A DNA stretch of 37,470 bases, taken from contig WGEZ01000131.1 in the NCBI GenBank assembly GCA_015492515.1, forward strand, positions 1-37,470, in the 5' to 3' direction. The position numbers were made by a program, and so were the translations under genes. Shown here one piece after another: positions 1-7,059 of this stretch (position 1 is the stretch's first letter; each line of letters begins with the position of its first letter). This stretch comes from Nitrospirota bacterium (GTDB taxonomy: Bacteria > Nitrospirota > Thermodesulfovibrionia > Thermodesulfovibrionales > JdFR-85). The notes beneath the pieces are model-generated. The model was given only the letters and a program-made list of their open reading frames with translations, did not search any database and was not told the origin of the DNA.

Positions 1-1338
1 ATCCGGCACCGTCCGGTTCGAGCCTGCCGGCCCGGTCCGGGTTATCTCAAAGAGCCCCACATCCCCCGTGGTCTCGCCCATATGGATCTCGTAACCCTTC
101 AGCGGGGGCACCAGGGCGGAGGAGGGGAGAAGGAATACGCCCTTCCATCTTCCCTCCCCTGCCGCCGCCGTGACCTGGCAGGTCGTCTTTCTCCTGTTGA
201 GGGTCGTGACCGTGTCAAGAAGCCCCATGCCCTCCACCTCCCTCATCTCGCTCTCCACACCGAAGGGGTCAAGGATCCTCCGGCCGAGCATCTGATACCC
301 TCCACAGATGCCGATCAAGGGTGTACCCTTCTTTACGGCAGCCTTTATGGACCTCTCCAGGCCCGATCTCCTCAGAAACAGCAGGTCACTCACGGTGTTC
401 TTCGACCCCGGTATGATGATCAGGTCTGCGCTGCTCAGGTCCTCGGGCCGAAGGGAGTATTTGAGCCCCACATCAGGCTCGTGAAGGAACGGGGCGAAGT
501 CCGTGAAGTTGGAGATGTATCTCAGCTTCAGTACGACCACTCTCACCTCTTCATCCCCCCGGAACCGTTCAGGCCGTTCAAGGGAGAGGCCGTCTTCCTC
601 GTCGAGCAGGAGTCCGGAGACGTGTCTGACCACCCCGATCACCGGTCTCCCCGTACGATCCTCGATCATCCTGAGACCGGGCCGGAGGATCTCGATCTCT
701 CCACGGAACTTGTTGATGATGAAGGCCTTTATATAATCGGCGTCGCTCCCGGAATCACTCAGGCCGTTCAACGGTGCCGAGCCGTGGTCCTTCAAGAGCT
801 CGATCGTGCCGTATATGGAGGCGAAGACCCCTCCTCTATCGATGTCACCCACGAGGATCACGGGGGCACCGGCATACCGCGCCACACTCATGTTCACGAC
901 CTCTTCTCCGCGGAGATTGATCTCCGCAGGACTGCCGGCCCCTTCGATCACTACAACGTCGTATCTCCGGGAGAGCCTCTCGTATGCTGCGGTGATCTCC
1001 CTCCATACGACGTCTCTGACGGAGTAGTATTCCCTGGCCTTCATCCGGGCGTAGACCCTGCCGTTTATGATCACCTGGCAGCCTCCGTTGCTCATGGCCT
1101 TGAGCAGCACGGGGTTTATATCGTTACAGGGCTCTATCCCCGCTGCCTCCGCCTGGAGTGCCTGGGCACGGCCTATCTCTCCACCCTCCCCGGTGACGAA
1201 GGAGTTGAGCGCCATATTCTGGGCCTTGAAGGGTGCAACCCTCACACCCAGGTCCCTCAGTATCCTGCACAGACCGGCGACGATGACGCTCTTCCCGGCG
1301 CCGGAGCCTGTTCCCTGGATCATCAAGGCCTTCGCCAT
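1..1338 (-). CDS. cobQ: Cobyric acid synthase CobQ/CbiP (C-terminus cut by window edge)
   Basis: Glutamine-dependent amidotransferase that amidates side chains b, d, e and g of adenosylcobyrinic acid a,c-diamide to give cobyric acid. The frame starts at the ATG 3 nt after the cobS stop and stays open to the left edge: 446 residues are present of the roughly 490-510 usual for the family. The N-terminus has a dethiobiotin-synthetase-like P-loop (GTGSGAGKS, residues 9-17), then FKAQNMALNS. The glutaminase domain shows the nucleophile elbow GICGGYQMLG, with its Cys encoded near position 308, and the late family motif YEIHMGET around position 80. It is the last visible gene of the riboswitch-controlled cobU-cobT-cobS-cobQ set. 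A long antisense frame over it is a composition shadow. The family call is secure; only the last several dozen residues are missing. Confidence 0.95.
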   Translation of the reverse strand, partial: MAKALMIQGTGSGAGKSVIVAGLCRILRDLGVRVAPFKAQNMALNSFVTGEGGEIGRAQALQAEAAGIEPCNDINPVLLKAMSNGGCQVIINGRVYARMKAREYYSVRDVVWREITAAYERLSRRYDVVVIEGAGSPAEINLRGEEVVNMSVARYAGAPVILVGDIDRGGVFASIYGTIELLKDHGSAPLNGLSDSGSDADYIKAFIINKFRGEIEILRPGLRMIEDRTGRPVIGVVRHVSGLLLDEEDGLSLERPERFRGDEEVRVVVLKLRYISNFTDFAPFLHEPDVGLKYSLRPEDLSSADLIIIPGSKNTVSDLLFLRRSGLERSIKAAVKKGTPLIGICGGYQMLGRRILDPFGVESEMREVEGMGLLDTVTTLNRRKTTCQVTAAAGEGRWKGVFLLPSSALVPPLKGYEIHMGETTGDVGLFEITRTGPAGSNRTVPD

Positions 1339-1341
1339 GAC

Positions 1342-2136
1342 CTAAAGGTTCAAACCGTTGAGTAGCCTCGAGCCGCCGGTGGATGAGGAGATCAACAGAA
1401 ACATCACCGCCCCCACCTCGTTGACAGCCCCGAGGGTGTCCCCGGTCATACCGCCGAAGTGTCTGCTGAACAACCAGACCAAGAGGAGGCTGAGCGTGTA
1501 GAAGAAGGCCAGGGATAAGAGGACCGGCAGGAGGGCGTCTCTCCCGAGCACCCAGAGGCCGGAGAGGGCTATCAGCAGGGTGAACAGGAGCGCCGTCACC
1601 AGCTCTTTAAGACCCGTGGCCCTGATAAAGATGCTGCCCAGCCCGTCGCCTCTTGCAGCCCTGCCGTGAAAGGCCGCTGATACCATGCCCCAGCGCGAGA
1701 GGAGGGGTGTCAGGAAGAGGGCGGAGTACAAGAGCGACGTCGAGCGGGCTGCCAGGGCGTTCAAGGCCAGGAGCTTCAGCAGTATCGCCATCACTGTGGC
1801 TGTCACGCCAAGGGGGCCGACCCTGCCGTCCTTCATGATCGCGAGCCTCTTGTCCCGGTCAGTGCGGGAGGCGAGGGCATCGAAGGTGTCCGAGAGGCCG
1901 TCGAGGTGGAGCCCGCCGTTGAGCATCACCATCAGGAGGATCAGCACTCCGCTGGTCACCCCCGGGGTGAAGGCCCTCAGCAGAAGAGACGCCGTCGCCG
2001 TCAACAGTGCCCCCTCGAAGAGGGCGACGACGGGGAAGAGGGCGGAGGCCCTCCCCAGCTCCTCCTCCGAGACGGACGAGACGCCCCTGACGGGCAGAAC
2101 GGTCAGGAACTGAAAGGCGATCAGCAATCTCTTCAT
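1342..2136 (-). CDS. cobS: Adenosylcobinamide-GDP ribazoletransferase (cobalamin synthase) CobS
   Basis: Integral membrane enzyme that joins adenosylcobinamide-GDP to alpha-ribazole (or its 5'-phosphate) in the last step of cobalamin nucleotide-loop assembly. The protein is 264 residues, usual for the family. It opens with MKRLLIAFQFLTVLPV, a CobS signature. The conserved polar stretch GGLHLDGLSDTFDA lies at residues 74-87 and DGRVGPLG at 103-110; these acidic residues bind metal and substrate in the family. Several hydrophobic helices follow. The start ATG abuts the cobT stop (TAGATG) and cobQ begins 3 nt after its own stop, so the three are translationally coupled. Confidence 0.95.
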   Translation of the reverse strand: MKRLLIAFQFLTVLPVRGVSSVSEEELGRASALFPVVALFEGALLTATASLLLRAFTPGVTSGVLILLMVMLNGGLHLDGLSDTFDALASRTDRDKRLAIMKDGRVGPLGVTATVMAILLKLLALNALAARSTSLLYSALFLTPLLSRWGMVSAAFHGRAARGDGLGSIFIRATGLKELVTALLFTLLIALSGLWVLGRDALLPVLLSLAFFYTLSLLLVWLFSRHFGGMTGDTLGAVNEVGAVMFLLISSSTGGSRLLNGLNL

Positions 2137-3201
2137 CTAACCCTGCTTACCATCGGCCACTGCGGCCTCCTCAAAGGTGGCCATCTCCCTGTAGATCCTG
2201 GTGCCTGCCTCGATGAGCAGCATTGCGAGGGCTGCCCCCGTACCCTCGCCAAGCCTGAGATCGAGGTCGAGAATGGGACGCAGCCCTATCCTTTCGAGTT
2301 GAGCCCCGTGGCCTGCCTCCTGTGACCGGTGGGCTGCAAACATGTAATGCCCTGTCCTCGGTTCGATGGCATGGGCGATAAGCGCTCCGGCAGTGGATAT
2401 GAAGCCGTCGATCACCACGGGTATCCTCTTCTCCGCGGCACCGAGTATCAGGCCGGCGATCCCCCCAATCTCTGCACCGCCCACCTTTGCGAGCACATCC
2501 ACGGGGTCTGCGGGATCGGGCCTGTTTATCGATATGGAGTCCCTCACAACCTCGACCTTCCTTCTCCAGGTCTCTTCATCGATCCCGGTGCCCCTGCCGG
2601 TGACCTCCTCTATATCCCTGCCGGTCATCACCGCTGTTATGGCGCTTGAAGGCGTTGTGTTGCCTATACCCATCTCACCCGTGCCGAAGATGACGTATCC
2701 ACGCCGGGCATACTCCTCAGCCAGTTCCGCTCCCACCTCGAGGCACCTCAGGGCCTCCTCCCTCGTCATGGCGGGCCCCTTCCTCATGTTCCTGGTGCCC
2801 CTGACGACCTTCCTCGAGACGAAGTTCGCCCTCTCTATCCCCTCGAACTCACGGGCCACCCCGATATCCACGACCACCACATCCGCGCCTGCATGGCGCG
2901 CCAGCACATTGATGCCCGCTCCGCCGTTGAGGAAATTGAGGACCATCTGGGCGGTCACCTCCCTGGGGAAGGCGGAGACACCCTCGTCGGCCACGCCATG
3001 GTCTCCGGCAAAGGTGAAGACGGCCTTCTTATCCAGTGCCGGCATCGCCCTGCCGGTGATGGCAACTATCTGCTTTGCGAACTCCTCAAGCCTGCCCAGG
3101 CTCCCCCGGGGCTTCGTGAGGCTGTCCAGCCGCTTCTGGGCCTGATCCAGAAGCCCCCCGTCGATCTCCGCTATCGATGACTTCATCTCTCTCAGGACCA
3201 T
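2137..3201 (-). CDS. cobT: Nicotinate-nucleotide--dimethylbenzimidazole phosphoribosyltransferase CobT
   Basis: Makes alpha-ribazole phosphate by transferring phosphoribose from nicotinate mononucleotide to 5,6-dimethylbenzimidazole or another lower-ligand base. It has 354 residues, normal for the family. [12 protein letters not shown] (28-39), [14 protein letters not shown] (65-78), GEMGIGNTT (175-183) and the catalytic-glutamate motif LGEGTGAA (Glu319) are all present. The start at 3201 is supported by a GAGGAGG Shine-Dalgarno 6 nt upstream; a second Met five codons in is less well placed. It is separated from cobU by 191 nt holding a palindromic repeat, then runs into cobS with no spacing. 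Confidence 0.95.
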   Translation of the reverse strand: MVLREMKSSIAEIDGGLLDQAQKRLDSLTKPRGSLGRLEEFAKQIVAITGRAMPALDKKAVFTFAGDHGVADEGVSAFPREVTAQMVLNFLNGGAGINVLARHAGADVVVVDIGVAREFEGIERANFVSRKVVRGTRNMRKGPAMTREEALRCLEVGAELAEEYARRGYVIFGTGEMGIGNTTPSSAITAVMTGRDIEEVTGRGTGIDEETWRRKVEVVRDSISINRPDPADPVDVLAKVGGAEIGGIAGLILGAAEKRIPVVIDGFISTAGALIAHAIEPRTGHYMFAAHRSQEAGHGAQLERIGLRPILDLDLRLGEGTGAALAMLLIEAGTRIYREMATFEEAAVADGKQG

Positions 3202-3313
3202 CTATCTCCTCCTCAAGCAGGATGTAACCCGGATCCGGCGACAAAAGAGGCAAACAGAGACAACGGACGGCACGGTCAGGTATGAAGGATCGGACGACAG
3301 AATTCACCTCGGA

Positions 3314-3334
3314 GTCCCGACGAAATGTCGGGAC
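3314..3334. repeat. REP-like intergenic palindrome
   Basis: A perfect 8-bp inverted repeat GTCCCGAC / GTCGGGAC flanks a 5-nt loop (GAAAT), in the 191-nt space between cobU and cobT. The outer context on the minus strand reads CATTCTCGTCCCGACATTTC. There is no T-run on either side, so it is not a convincing intrinsic terminator. It resembles dispersed palindromic intergenic elements, but only one copy was noticed in this window. Confidence 0.5.
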
Positions 3335-3392
3335 GAGAATGACTGAAGACCCGTGGTGCTGACAGCTGACATCGGCTATCACTGGATCCAAG

Positions 3393-3923
3393 CTACTTTA
3401 TCCTCACCGGTATGCCCGATACCGTCAGGTAGACCCCGTCGGCGATCCCGGCCACCCTCTGGTTGAGGGAACCCGCCAGGTCCCTGAACCGCCTCGCCAC
3501 CTGATTGTCAGGCACTATCCCCATACCGACCTCGTTGGAGACGATGAAGAGTGCACACCCGGCCAGGCTGTTCAGGGAGTCAACGAACTCGTCGACGGCC
3601 CTTCCGCAGTCTTCCGCCTTGCCCCTTCCTTCCTCCGCCATCAGGTTAGCGAGCCAGACGGTCAGACAATCCAGCACAACAACGTTGTACCGCTCCTTGA
3701 TCCTCGACAGCAGGTCCGTGATCCTCAGAGGCTCCTCGAAGGTATCCCAGTCCTCACCCCTCTCCCTCCTGTGCCTCTCCACCCGCTCTCTCATCTCGTC
3801 ATCGAGGGCCTCTGCAGTGGCGATGAAGGCCTTTCTTCCTCCAAGCGCGGAGGCCTCCTCCACGGCAAAGGAGCTCTTTCCGCTCCTTGCACCGCCTGTG
3901 ATGAAGATGATCTTCGATGCCAA
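3393..3923 (-). CDS. cobU: Bifunctional adenosylcobinamide kinase / adenosylcobinamide-phosphate guanylyltransferase CobU
   Basis: Phosphorylates adenosylcobinamide and then adds GMP, giving the GDP-activated corrinoid used by CobS. It has 176 residues, as usual. The P-loop GGARSGKS is at residues 10-17. The ERHRRER segment around His51 matches the region of the guanylylated histidine in characterised CobU proteins, and VVVLDCLTVWLANLM forms the Walker-B strand. The only start that keeps the N-terminus intact is TTG at 3921-3923; no ordinary Shine-Dalgarno precedes it. The purine-rich segment upstream is the 3' arm of an intrinsic terminator whose T-tract overlaps the start codon, so initiation is probably controlled together with termination by the B12 riboswitch. 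A rarer ATT start at 3930-3932 is possible. Confidence 0.93.
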   Translation of the reverse strand: MASKIIFITGGARSGKSSFAVEEASALGGRKAFIATAEALDDEMRERVERHRRERGEDWDTFEEPLRITDLLSRIKERYNVVVLDCLTVWLANLMAEEGRGKAEDCGRAVDEFVDSLNSLAGCALFIVSNEVGMGIVPDNQVARRFRDLAGSLNQRVAGIADGVYLTVSGIPVRIK

Positions 3924-3962
3924 AACAAAAATCCCCGGCCTTCTTCAGCGAAAGCCGGGGAT
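3922..3962 (-). terminator. Riboswitch-linked intrinsic terminator overlapping the cobU start
   Basis: On the minus strand the arms ATCCCCGGC (3962-3954) and GCCGGGGAT (3939-3931) pair perfectly. The stem extends inward through TTTC/GAAG (one T-G wobble), giving about 13 bp around loop GCTGAA. A T-rich tail TTTTTGTTTT follows and contains the first bases of the TTG start codon of cobU. It lies 60 nt downstream of the cobalamin aptamer, as expected for an expression platform. A possible antiterminator pairs GCCGGGG in the aptamer 3' region (4056-4050) with CCCCGGC of the terminator 5' arm (3960-3954). Confidence 0.85.
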
Positions 3963-4021
3963 AAAAGCCGAGACCTCTATCCTCACAGCCCCACACCTCG
4001 AAGGCCTGTCGTGAGGTCTGT

Positions 4022-4212
4022 TCAGGCAGGTCTTCTGGCTTCCCTGCACCCCCGGCTCACCTTCCCCGTCATTCGATGACAAGTGGTCTCTCTTGCCTTG
4101 GCAAGTGCCAGGGGCGAACCACTTTTACACAAAGTGGTACAGGGTTACAGCGGCGGGTCCGCTCCCGATTCTCACGGGATTCCCCATTAAGCCCTGCCGG
4201 GCACCTGAACAG
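4022..4212 (-). ncRNA. Cobalamin (AdoCbl) riboswitch aptamer
   Basis: Reading the minus strand, the B12-box landmarks occur in order: AGGTGCC at the 5' end, GGGAATCCCGTGAGAATCGG, GAGCGGACCCGCCGCTGTAA, and a closing segment GCCAGAAGACCTGCC. These are the diagnostic blocks of the cobalamin riboswitch family. It is followed by hairpin material, then the intrinsic terminator at the cobU start, so corrinoid binding should reduce expression of cobU-cobT-cobS-cobQ. Boundaries are estimated from the conserved blocks. Confidence 0.95.
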
Positions 4213-4223
4213 CAGCTTCGCAA

Positions 4224-4254
4224 ATTATAACCGAAGGGCTTCGGGAAAAGTCAA
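4224..4254 (-). promoter_or_regulatory. Sigma70-type promoter of the cob operon
   Basis: TTGACT (4254-4249) and TATAAT (4229-4224) are separated by 19 nt, longer than the ideal 17. The -10 is perfect and lies just upstream of the riboswitch. The spacer holds a short inverted repeat (CCGAA GCCC TTCGG) that could be an operator or chance. Confidence 0.7.
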
Positions 4255-4304
4255 GCGATCGGGTGGGGATGAGTCCGGGCTGGAAAAGATCCGCTCTCCT
4301 TCTG

Positions 4305-4380
4305 TGGAGGCGGCGGCCGGATTCGAACCGGCGCATAAAGGTTTTGCAGACCTCTCCCTTAACCACTTGGGTACGCCGCC
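4305..4380 (-). tRNA. tRNA-Cys (GCA), CCA encoded
   Basis: The cloverleaf folds on the minus strand. The acceptor stem GGCGGCG pairs with CGCCGCC, the D-arm is CCC..GGG, the anticodon stem GAGGT/ACCTT encloses loop CTGCAAA with anticodon GCA, and the T-arm is GCCGG TTCGAAT CCGGC. The 3' CCA is genomically encoded (4307-4305). Confidence 0.95.
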
Positions 4381-4431
4381 GTCTGCAGCGGAGAAACGGG
4401 CTATCGGTTATGCAAGCCCAGGTATTATCAA

Positions 4432-4458
4432 GGCCCCTCTTGACACCCCTGAGGGGCC
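4432..4458 (-). repeat. Inter-tRNA hairpin
   Basis: A 7-bp inverted repeat GGCCCCT / AGGGGCC with a 13-nt loop lies between the tRNA-Gly and tRNA-Cys genes. A smaller CCCC TCA GGGG hairpin competes with it. The trailing sequence is only weakly T-rich, so it may be a processing element or a poor terminator. Confidence 0.35.
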
Positions 4459-4507
4459 ATCTCCGTCCAAGCCCCTTATGCCTGATCCTGGTATAACTGT
4501 TCAGAGA

Positions 4508-4583
4508 TGGAGCGGGCGACGAGATTCGAACTCGCGACCCCAACCTTGGCAAGGTTGTGCTCTACCAGCTGAGCTACGCCCGC
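4508..4583 (-). tRNA. tRNA-Gly (GCC), CCA encoded
   Basis: Cloverleaf on the minus strand: acceptor GCGGGCG/CGCCCGC, D-arm GCTCAGCTGGTAGAGC, anticodon stem CAACC/GGTTG around TTGCCAA (anticodon GCC), and T-arm GCGAG TTCGAAT CTCGT. CCA is encoded at 4510-4508. It begins 13 nt after the stop of the upstream coiled-coil gene, so it is probably cut from a shared transcript. Confidence 0.96.
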
Positions 4584-4596
4584 GGAAAGGGACCGA

Positions 4597-4863
4597 TCAA
4601 TTGACCCTCTTCTCCGATTCAAGGGAGTCGATGATCTTCAGCAGGTGCTCCGTCTTCCTCCTGTATTCCTCAAGCTCGTTCAGCCGCCTCTCGAGCTCAT
4701 AGGACTTGTACTGGATGATAAGGCCCATCTCGTTGAGCTTCTCGTTGTAGTACGACCTGAGGGACTCGACCTCGCTCTCGATCTCTCCGTGCCTCCTCCC
4801 GTAGCCGAGCAGGTCCTTCGCACTCCTCAACCACCTCACTATCGGAGACAGGGCCTTCATCAC
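4597..4863 (-). CDS. Small coiled-coil protein, function unknown
   Basis: An 88-residue product. Residues about 27-86 are a charged, Leu-rich coiled coil (LRSYYNEKLNEM, YELERRLNELEEYRR). No signal peptide, enzyme motif or family was recognised. The start is GTG 4863 or the next codon ATG 4860; neither has a Shine-Dalgarno. A promoter (TTGACA 4898-4893, GATATT 4876-4871) would place transcription initiation almost on the start codon, suggesting a leaderless mRNA. Just upstream a GGGAGG-TTT-ATG is followed in the same frame by ATA TTT TGA, a three-codon start-stop unit that probably lies within the promoter. tRNA-Gly follows 13 nt after the stop. Confidence 0.65.
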   Translation of the reverse strand: MMKALSPIVRWLRSAKDLLGYGRRHGEIESEVESLRSYYNEKLNEMGLIIQYKSYELERRLNELEEYRRKTEHLLKIIDSLESEKRVN

Positions 4864-4870
4864 ATATCAA

Positions 4871-4928
4871 AATATCATAAACCTCCCGCCACTGTCAATT
4901 GCTAAAAAGGGGTTCGTATGTTTAAAAT
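4871..4928. promoter_or_regulatory. Back-to-back promoters between the coiled-coil gene and trpE
   Basis: Minus strand: TTGACA (4898-4893), 16 nt, GATATT (4876-4871). Plus strand: TTGCTA (4899-4904), 18 nt, TAAAAT (4923-4928). The two -35 hexamers abut, so polymerases would compete. Each -10 lies 6-7 nt from a start codon without Shine-Dalgarno. No trp leader peptide or attenuator precedes trpE; there is no room for one. Confidence 0.6.
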
Positions 4929-4934
4929 ATTTGA

Positions 4935-6398
4935 ATGTTTCCGGATTTAAAGAGATTTTCCACCCTGGCATCGCAGGGAAACGTGGTCCCCGTGTACAAA
5001 GAGGTCCTGGCGGACATGGAGACACCGGTCTCGGCCTATCTGAAGGTCTTCGACACCCCCTCCTTCCTCCTCGAGAGCGTCGAGGGCGGTGAGAAGTGGG
5101 GCAGGTACTCCTTCATAGGGACGTCCATACGGAAGACCATAAAGGCACGGGGTAACAGGGTGGAGATCGTCCATGACGGAGGGCCGGTGACGGAGAGACT
5201 CTACGACGATCCCCTGAAGGCCCTGGAGGAGGAACTCTCCCTCTACAGGCCGGTCGAGGTGGAGGGGCTGCCGAGGTTCTACGGCGGCCTGGTGGGTTAT
5301 GTGGGGTACGAGATGGTCAGGTACTTCGAGCGGGTCCCTGACAGGGATAAGCCCTCGCTCGACCTCCCTGACATGTACTTCATGATACCGGACATCCTCC
5401 TCATCTTCGACAATCTCAGGCAGAAGATGATCATACTCTGCCCGGCATATGTCGACGGTTCACCGGAAAAGGCGTACAGGGCGGCGGAGGAGAAGATCGA
5501 CGCCGTGGCCGAGAAGCTGAACGGGCGGCCCGAGGCCGCAGCGCCGGAGAGGACGGCTGCAACGGACTTCGTCTCGTCCTTCGGCCCCGAGGAGGCCTTC
5601 GAGGATGCCGTGAGGAGGGCGAAGGAGTATGTAAGGGCGGGTGACGTCGTCCAGGTCGTCATCTCCCAGAGGTTCGACAGGGACTGCAAAGTAACACCCT
5701 TCAACATCTACCGGGCCCTCAGGGTGATAAACCCCTCACCGTACATGTTCTACATCGAGACCGGAGAGGGTCAGCTCGTTGGTTCATCGCCGGAGATACT
5801 CGTCAGGCTCGAAGGGAGGCGGATCGTCCTCAGACCGATAGCGGGCACGAGGAGACGGGGGCTCAGCGAGGACGAGGACAGGGCCCTGGAGAAGGAGCTG
5901 AGGGAAGACCCGAAGGAGATGGCCGAGCATATAATGCTCGTGGACCTCGGGAGGAACGACGTGGGAAGGGTCTCGGAGATGGGGAGCGTCAAGGTGACGG
6001 AGCTGATGACCGTGGAGCGTTACAGCCACGTGATGCATCTCGTCTCGAACGTCGAGGGGAGGTTGAGGGAGGGTCTGAACGCCTTCGACGTCTTCCGTTC
6101 CTGCTTCCCCGCAGGCACCGTGACAGGCGCACCCAAGGTGAGGGCCATGGAGATCATCGATGAGCTCGAACCGGTCAAGAGAGGACCCTATGCAGGAGCT
6201 GTCGGCTACATCGGCTACTCGGAGAACATGGACACCTGTATCACCATAAGAACGATCGTGGTCAAGGACGGCAGACTCTACGTCCAGGCCGGTGCGGGCA
6301 TAGTGGCGGACTCCGTGCCGGAGAACGAGTACAGGGAGACGGTCAACAAGGCCCTCGGCATGATGAAGGCGGTGGATATGGCCGAGGGAGGACTTTGA
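4935..6398 (+). CDS. trpE: Anthranilate synthase component I TrpE
   Basis: Converts chorismate to anthranilate with ammonia supplied by TrpG, the first committed step of tryptophan synthesis. It has 487 residues, normal length. The N-terminal regulatory-site region reads LETPVSAYLK-like (METPVSAYLKVF, with SFLLESVEGGEKWGRYSFIG after it), typical of the Trp feedback pocket. The chorismate-binding domain has AGTRRRG near residue 303, LVDLGRNDVGRV, and the late motif GTVTGAPKVRAME near 394. The start at 4935 matches family N-termini; it has no Shine-Dalgarno and probably sits at the transcript 5' end. A p-aminobenzoate synthase role (PabB) is less likely given the following trpG and trpD. Confidence 0.95.
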   Translation: MFPDLKRFSTLASQGNVVPVYKEVLADMETPVSAYLKVFDTPSFLLESVEGGEKWGRYSFIGTSIRKTIKARGNRVEIVHDGGPVTERLYDDPLKALEEELSLYRPVEVEGLPRFYGGLVGYVGYEMVRYFERVPDRDKPSLDLPDMYFMIPDILLIFDNLRQKMIILCPAYVDGSPEKAYRAAEEKIDAVAEKLNGRPEAAAPERTAATDFVSSFGPEEAFEDAVRRAKEYVRAGDVVQVVISQRFDRDCKVTPFNIYRALRVINPSPYMFYIETGEGQLVGSSPEILVRLEGRRIVLRPIAGTRRRGLSEDEDRALEKELREDPKEMAEHIMLVDLGRNDVGRVSEMGSVKVTELMTVERYSHVMHLVSNVEGRLREGLNAFDVFRSCFPAGTVTGAPKVRAMEIIDELEPVKRGPYAGAVGYIGYSENMDTCITIRTIVVKDGRLYVQAGAGIVADSVPENEYRETVNKALGMMKAVDMAEGGL

Positions 6399-6434
6399 GC
6401 GATAGAAGAGGGACCATCCAAGGCGGAGAGAGAG

Positions 6435-7007
6435 ATGCTGCTGATGATAGACAACTATGACTCCTTCACGTACAACCTCGTCCAGTACTTCGGCGAGCTC
6501 GGGGAGGACATCAGGGTCTACCGCAACGACAGGATAACCCTCCGTGAGATAGAGGAGCTCGATCCGGAGAGGATCGTGATCTCGCCCGGGCCCTGCACGC
6601 CGAAGGAGGCGGGGATCTCCATCGATGTGATCAGGCACTTCGGCGGCAGAAAGCCGATCCTCGGGGTATGCCTCGGCCATCAGGCGATAGGTGCCGCCTT
6701 CGGCGGGAGGATCGTCAATGCACCGCGGCTGATGCACGGAAAGACCTCCCTCATATACCATGACGGCAGGACGATCTTCGAGGGGCTGCCGGACCCCTTC
6801 GAGGCCACCCGCTACCACTCCCTGGTGATAGAGAGGGAGACCCTTCCGGAGTGCCTCGAGATAACGGCATGGACGAAGGAGGAGGAGATAATGGGGGTGA
6901 GGCACAGGGATTACGTGATCGAGGGCGTGCAGTTCCACCCCGAGTCCATACTGACCGCCGTGGGCAAGGACCTGCTGAGGAACTTCCTCAAACTGAGGAG
7001 ATCATGA
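6435..7007 (+). CDS. trpG: Anthranilate synthase glutamine amidotransferase component TrpG/PabA
   Basis: Class I glutaminase that supplies ammonia to TrpE, and possibly also to a PabB elsewhere. It has 190 residues. [13 protein letters not shown] is at 7-19 and the nucleophile motif [10 protein letters not shown] has Cys79. His168 and Glu170 in GVQFHPES complete the triad. A purine-rich GGAGAGAG precedes the ATG. It lies 36 nt after trpE and 52 nt before trpD. Dual use in folate synthesis is plausible given the folate genes in the window, but that is inference. Confidence 0.95.
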   Translation: MLLMIDNYDSFTYNLVQYFGELGEDIRVYRNDRITLREIEELDPERIVISPGPCTPKEAGISIDVIRHFGGRKPILGVCLGHQAIGAAFGGRIVNAPRLMHGKTSLIYHDGRTIFEGLPDPFEATRYHSLVIERETLPECLEITAWTKEEEIMGVRHRDYVIEGVQFHPESILTAVGKDLLRNFLKLRRS

Positions 7008-7059
7008 TCCCGAAGCACCTTTCGGGCATATCCGGTTCGCCCGGGGTAAGGAGGAAACC

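Noticed and set aside
82-1365. 427-residue open frame on the plus strand
   Set aside because: It is the antisense of cobQ, whose motifs and frame are clear on the minus strand; the plus-strand translation is His/Pro/Arg-rich with no family features.
3086-3391. 101-residue minus-strand frame between cobU and cobT
   Set aside because: It overlaps the cobT start in another frame and crosses the palindromic repeat; no domain and no Shine-Dalgarno.
4867-4869. TGA upstream of the 88-residue gene as a second selenocysteine codon
   Set aside because: No SECIS-like hairpin follows, the upstream part would be only three residues and the predicted promoter covers it.
5784-6938. 384-residue minus-strand frame
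   Set aside because: Antisense shadow across trpE and trpG, both of which show full catalytic motifs on the plus strand.
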